A DNA stretch of 64,000 nt from an uncultured Clostridia bacterium (GTDB taxonomy: Bacteria > Bacillota > Clostridia > Christensenellales > CAG-138): NCBI GenBank assembly GCA_946411635.1, contig CAMKES010000003.1:1-64000 (forward strand). Reading direction: 5' to 3'. The position numbers and the translations under genes were made by a program. Each line of letters starts with the position of its first letter. The stretch's first letter is position 1. Shown piece by piece: positions 60,162 to 64,000 of this stretch. The notes below the pieces were generated by a model, which was not told the DNA's origin, did no database searches, and saw only the letters and a program-made list of their open reading frames with translations.

Positions 60162-60743
60162 ATGTCTACTTATTCAAAAGCCATTGTTCCTGAAAACGCA
60201 AGGCCAATTATGCAGGGGGATATATATAAAAACGTCAAATACAGCTACATCGATTCTGAAGACGATGCAGGAGTAAATGTAGTCGAGTTTGAGTTCCCTC
60301 TTGCAGTGATAATCAGCCAAGCATGTGATGCTATCTCTATGGAGCAAATAATCACAGAACAAAAAGGAAAGCCTGCCAAGTTTATGCCATCAATTTTGCT
60401 CTGCCCTATATATGATAGGACAGTTGCGAAAAATGGGGATCACCTTATTGATGCGTTTAGCAAGCTGGATTTAGTTCTGGTAAAGGAAGATATATATCAT
60501 AGCGACGATTATAAAGTTGCTCAACGGGATTGGCACTATAGATTACATGCCTTAGAAGTCGTTATAGATGGTAAAGGAGTAATCAATAATGCTATCATTG
60601 ATTTCAAACATTACTTTACGGTCCCCATGTCATATCTTGTGAAGCACAAAGAAGATCGTCTTTTCCATCTTGATGACTTGTATGCAGAGCAACTGTCTTT
60701 GAAATTTGCAACTTTTATTTCTAGAGTTGCAATTCCAGATTGA
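60162..60743 (+). CDS. Hypothetical protein, last gene of the putative operon
   Basis: Four-base gap from the preceding ORF; typical AT-rich coding sequence. Confidence 0.65.
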   Translation: MSTYSKAIVPENARPIMQGDIYKNVKYSYIDSEDDAGVNVVEFEFPLAVIISQACDAISMEQIITEQKGKPAKFMPSILLCPIYDRTVAKNGDHLIDAFSKLDLVLVKEDIYHSDDYKVAQRDWHYRLHALEVVIDGKGVINNAIIDFKHYFTVPMSYLVKHKEDRLFHLDDLYAEQLSLKFATFISRVAIPD

Positions 60744-60806
60744 AATTCATCATGGACAATTTCTTCAGCATTCTCGAAGTGTAAGACAGTTTATTCTATC
60801 ATGAAG

Positions 60807-60840
60807 CAACAGCCGCCGGATTCGGCGGCTGTTGGCGTTT
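60807..60840. terminator. Terminator hairpin at the end of the cargo operon
   Basis: aacagccgccggattcggcggctgttggcgttt. Confidence 0.6.
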
Positions 60841-60844
60841 GGAC

Positions 60845-61213
60845 TTATGTGTATATCAGCTCGTGGTTGACGGTTTCCGTCACGCGGTTGCGGATGCTGT
60901 TCATCCGTCCGACCCAGACCATCGGATCGGCGGCTTTCAGAGCTTCGGTCACGCCTTCGGTGCGGGCGAGTTGAGCGGTCAGATGGGAGGCCATTTCGGA
61001 AGCGTCGGCGTCGATCGAGGAGAGATGTTCTTCCAGCTTACCCGAAAGCAATAGGTCGGCGTACAGATCGCGGCGGTGGGCTTTGAGATAGGCGAGCCGA
61101 CGGCAGCCCCAGATTCCGAGAGGCGGCAGATCGTCCTCACCGGCAGGCAGGTAAAAGTCTCCGACCAGCTCGTAGGCGAGACCGGTGCGTTCGTCTTTGA
61201 TATGTGGCTTCAT
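60845..61213 (-). CDS. TnpV-like transposon protein
   Basis: HRRDLYADLLLSGKLEEHLSSID...EGVTEALKAADPMVWVGRMNSIRNRVTETVNHELIY. Confidence 0.85.
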   Translation of the reverse strand: MKPHIKDERTGLAYELVGDFYLPAGEDDLPPLGIWGCRRLAYLKAHRRDLYADLLLSGKLEEHLSSIDADASEMASHLTAQLARTEGVTEALKAADPMVWVGRMNSIRNRVTETVNHELIYT

Positions 61214-61227
61214 GAGCGGTTCCTCCT

Positions 61228-61470
61228 TCACTTGATGCGGTGCTTCAGCTTGCGGCGATAGAAACGGTAGTGCTGGCTGCAGATGTAATCGATCGCCTTG
61301 ATCTTTGGAATGTAATAGGTTGTGTTGACCGTGAAATGCTCAACGCGGTTCTCGCGCATGAGCTTGCGCGCGGTGCCGTCGGCGATACCGCCGAGCATGG
61401 CGCGGAACTGTTCGAGAGTCAAAAGATCGGGATAGGATTCGAACTTGCGTTCGTACTCAAATCGTGTCAT
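61228..61470 (-). CDS. Second excisionase-like HTH protein
   Basis: YPDLLTLEQFRAMLGGIADGTARKLMRENRVEHFTVNTTYYIPKIKAIDYI, similar to 38389-38616. Confidence 0.75.
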   Translation of the reverse strand: MTRFEYERKFESYPDLLTLEQFRAMLGGIADGTARKLMRENRVEHFTVNTTYYIPKIKAIDYICSQHYRFYRRKLKHRIK

Positions 61471-61727
61471 GGGTTCATCTCCTGTGCGTATTTGTCAATG
61501 GCAGGCGATGAATGGATCGAAATCGGAGAATTTTTGGGCGGGTGGCCTCCTGAAGACCTCCGATTTCTTTGTGATTCTGCATCGGTCCGGAAAAACCGCA
61601 AAGGCCGACGCTGCCTACATTTTTGCACTTTTGCGGTCGAAAGTGCCGATTCTTCGGGACTTTTCGGAACTTCCCCAGACCTCCTCGACGGGATTTGAAG
61701 GGTGTTACCGTCCGAACGTGAGGGAAA

Positions 61728-61783
61728 ACTCAAAATCCGTTGATGGCGACATCGTGTGGGTTCGAGTCCCACCACCGGCACCA
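61728..61783 (+). pseudogene. Displaced 3' half of the host tRNA-Leu(CAA) (right attachment junction)
   Basis: actcaaaatccgttg then gatggcgacatc variable arm then cgtgtgggttcgagtcccaccaccggcacca, identical to the 3' end of 36818-36905. Confidence 0.88.
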
Positions 61784-61784
61784 A

Positions 61785-61820
61785 ATCAAAACCACCCCTT
61801 GCGGGTGGTTTTTGATTTGG
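61785..61820 (+). terminator. Host tRNA-Leu terminator
   Basis: atcaaaaccaccccttgcgggtggtttttgat. Confidence 0.7.
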
Positions 61821-61965
61821 TATCTGAAGACTGGGACTCGACCGCGTGCGGCTTCTCTGAAGCCGTACGGAAGGCCGCAGTGCGGCGTTCCGTAGCGGGG
61901 GGCTTGCGGCGTAAGACCGGCTGCGAAGTTCGGAGAACGAGCAGACGCGTCTGAAACGCCGGAAG

Positions 61966-61985
61966 GAGTCCCACCACCGGCACCA
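61966..61985 (+). repeat. Additional 20-nt copy of the tRNA-Leu 3' end
   Basis: gagtcccaccaccggcacca identical to 36886-36905 and 61764-61783. Confidence 0.75.
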
Positions 61986-62370
61986 CGTCGCCGCGGACGT
62001 CGCATCGTTCGCGGCGGTTTTTTATCCTTACGGATCAAAACCACCGTTCACCCGCTCCGTCGCGGCTCCTTTCCGCAAGCGATCCCGCTTGCTTCGTCTG
62101 CTCGGTTGTAAACGCCCTCGCAACGCCTCCGCTGCGCTACCAATCGCTTGCGGGCAAGTCCGTTATCAACACTCGCACCATAGAAGGACTCTGATTTGGA
62201 TACCATCAGGGTCCTTCTTTTTTGCACCCCTCCCATGTGAAAAAGTCCTTATATTATGGGCTTTTTCGGCTTCTCGCACACGAATACCTGCTCGAGCCGT
62301 CTCTTCATTCATGCTCATCCAGTCGATTTTCGACCATTTACAGTAAAAGCCCCATCCCGACCGACTCTGA

Positions 62371-62470
62371 AATCGTGTGCGAGATGGGGGTAATCGTGTG
62401 CGAGATGGGAGTAATCGTGTGCGAGATGGGGTAATCGTGCGCGAGATGGGGTAATCGTGTGCGAGATGGG
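62371..62470 (+). repeat. Five-copy tandem repeat, unit 20-21 bp
   Basis: taatcgtgtgcgagatggg(g/ag) repeated five times with few differences. Confidence 0.9.
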
Positions 62471-62492
62471 TTGTAACTACAAACGGGAATTT

Positions 62493-63695
62493 TTAGCGTT
62501 CTATCCTGTTGCAGCGAAGGCACATGGCATAAAACGCAATTGCCAGAAGCTGTGATGCTACAGATACGACAACAAGATACATTGGATTCAAATCATACAG
62601 GGCACCGAGGAGCCAACTTCCCAGAAACCACGCAATACCGAAGCCTGTTTCAAAAATACCGAAGCCCGTACTTCGCATGGAACGGGGGACCATTCCGCTG
62701 ACAGCTGCCTTCATAATACTTTCCTGCGCGCCTATTCCGATTCCCCACAGGATAATCCCGATTCCGATTATCCGGGCATTTCCGGTCATGAAAATAAAAC
62801 AGGAGAAGAAGGTGCTGCACAGCGTGGAAATGATCAGTGCTTTCAGCCCGATTTTATCGAAAAGCCAGCCGAAGAACAGCGCAGCAAAGGCATCCACCGC
62901 CATTGCTGCTGCATAGAGCAGACTCAGCGTGGATTCTGGAAACGCTCCCGTATTGGCTGCATGAAGTGTGATCAAGGTGAAGTCGGCAAAGCCGAAGGCA
63001 AAAAAGCAGATGGACGCCATGAATAGAGCAAATGACTTCCCAAACCGAAAGTTCTCCGGTTTATCTTCCTGCTTTTCAAACATCTCCGGATCGGGATACT
63101 TAATCTTTGCCGCCAAAACAAGCGCTATGGTAATCAATGCAGGAACGAGCAGTACCGCAAAGGAGATCCTGTATGTTTGAAAGAGGTCGTCCGAACCTTT
63201 TACAAGAGCCGTTACGAAGAGCAGTATCGGCCCGAGAAATGCGCCGAGCTGGTCCAGAAATTCCTGATAGGCAAAGCCTTTTCCGGTTCCGATCTCGCTT
63301 GCCGCAAAGCTGACCAGCGTGTTTTTGGCAGGCTTCTTAACTGCTTTTCCGACCCGCTCCAGAATCACAAGGCCGCAGGCCCAAACCCACCCATGTTCCG
63401 GTACAAGAGCCAGTGCGGGGATTGCCAGTACTTGAATGACATAGCCCGCGATAACAAGTGTCCAGTATTTCTTCGTCTTATCGGCTATCAATCCGGAAAT
63501 CAGCCGCAGCGAATACCCGCATAATTCGCCTATACCGGATACGAATCCGATGGCAGCGGCGGATGCGCCCGCAAGGTTTAAGTATTCGCCCAATATGCTT
63601 CTGGCGCCTTCATGGGTTAAGTCTGAAAACAGACTCACGATCCCCATCAGGGTTATAAATGCGATCGCTCCGGATATAGTCCTTTTCTTATTCAT
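62493..63695 (-). CDS. MFS transporter
   Basis: 12-TM-type hydrophobic profile; GLIADKTKKYWTLVIAGY and FGWLFDKIGLKAL loops. Confidence 0.85.
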   Translation of the reverse strand: MNKKRTISGAIAFITLMGIVSLFSDLTHEGARSILGEYLNLAGASAAAIGFVSGIGELCGYSLRLISGLIADKTKKYWTLVIAGYVIQVLAIPALALVPEHGWVWACGLVILERVGKAVKKPAKNTLVSFAASEIGTGKGFAYQEFLDQLGAFLGPILLFVTALVKGSDDLFQTYRISFAVLLVPALITIALVLAAKIKYPDPEMFEKQEDKPENFRFGKSFALFMASICFFAFGFADFTLITLHAANTGAFPESTLSLLYAAAMAVDAFAALFFGWLFDKIGLKALIISTLCSTFFSCFIFMTGNARIIGIGIILWGIGIGAQESIMKAAVSGMVPRSMRSTGFGIFETGFGIAWFLGSWLLGALYDLNPMYLVVVSVASQLLAIAFYAMCLRCNRIER

Positions 63696-63748
63696 GTTTC
63701 ATGCCTTTATCTTCTCAAACAGGAATTCGTTGATCTCTGTGCGTCGGA

Positions 63749-64000
63749 TCACAATTCCTTCACCATGTATGTTCCGCCTTCTTCACGGTTATCAGGCTTA
63801 TACCCGCATTTTTCATACAAGCTCATCCCTTCCGGATTGTGATCCCACACGAAGAGCACGCTTGATGAACAGCCGTCCTGCCGTGCCAGTGTATTCATCT
63901 CATGGATTGCCGCAGACGCAAAACCCCTTCTTCTTTCCGACTCGAATATCAGCAGGTCTTCGAGGAACACATAGTATTGGCCGTCGCCTTCGCGCGAATA
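63749..64000 (-). CDS. GNAT family N-acetyltransferase, truncated by the window end
   Basis: FLEDLLIFESERRRGFASAAIHEMNTLARQDG...EKCGYKPDNREEGGTYMVKEL; the reading frame stays open to position 64000. Confidence 0.75.
   Translation of the reverse strand, partial: YSREGDGQYYVFLEDLLIFESERRRGFASAAIHEMNTLARQDGCSSSVLFVWDHNPEGMSLYEKCGYKPDNREEGGTYMVKEL

Larger units (their letters stand above)
36659..61738. mobile_element. Integrated mobilizable element in tRNA-Leu(CAA)
   Basis: Short direct repeat actcaaaatcc at both ends (36659-36669, 61728-61738); tyrosine integrase at the left end, Xis-like genes at both ends, MobV relaxase, mosaic GC; joining the outer tRNA halves rebuilds an intact tRNA-Leu. 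Confidence 0.85.

Noticed and set aside
61467-62044. Minus ORFs containing VVPVVGLEPTR / CRWWDSNPHD
   Set aside because: Well-known artefact of translating tRNA antisense; they overlap the tRNA-Leu 3' half.
62371-62470. Considered as a small CRISPR array
   Set aside because: Units are directly adjacent without unique spacers and there are no cas genes.
62338-62523. Minus ORF with repeated ISHTITP motif
   Set aside because: Translation of the tandem repeat; no coding support.

Overview
The window reads as a GC-rich, spore-forming Firmicutes-type chromosome (sigH, spoIIR, sleB, ypeB) carrying one integrated mobile element. Core (about 1-36.6 kb and 62-64 kb): zinc-ribbon membrane proteins, a secreted endonuclease-I-like protein with a Pro-Thr linker, cohesin-like and dockerin modules, cwlD-type amidase, tRNA-Gly(CCC), tuf, sigH-rlmB-mrnC, a parvulin-like lipoprotein, mfd, pth, spoIIR-sleB-ypeB, an iorA-iorB-buk-ptb-aminotransferase cassette, a tldD/pmbA pair, ygeW/ygeY with a YheO-like regulator, apt, an MFS transporter and a partial GNAT. 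Mobile element (about 36.66-61.74 kb): it splits a tRNA-Leu(CAA) gene at the anticodon loop. The host 5' half lies at 36628-36669 and the displaced 3' half at about 61728-61783. A complete replacement tRNA-Leu with a different variable arm lies just inside the left end (36818-36905). The backbone is a tyrosine integrase, two Xis-like proteins, a ParB-like protein, a MobV relaxase with a convincing pMV158-type nick site at about 40765-40793, a RepA-like ATPase and TnpV. No conjugation apparatus is visible. Cargo includes a two-component system with two paralogous lipoproteins, a DUF4160/DUF2442-HTH pair, a RES-domain protein flanked by direct repeats, and HipBA. The most interesting part is an AT-rich, translationally coupled operon at 52.8-60.7 kb: NurA-like protein, HerA-like ATPase with a non-canonical P-loop, GHKL/Hsp90-like ATPase, B12-type radical SAM protein, a truncated proteasome-like ORF, a TIGR04255-like protein and two unknown proteins. 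I recognise no described system with this composition and propose it as a candidate new defence or DNA-processing system. All family calls come from reading motifs by eye; no searches were run.
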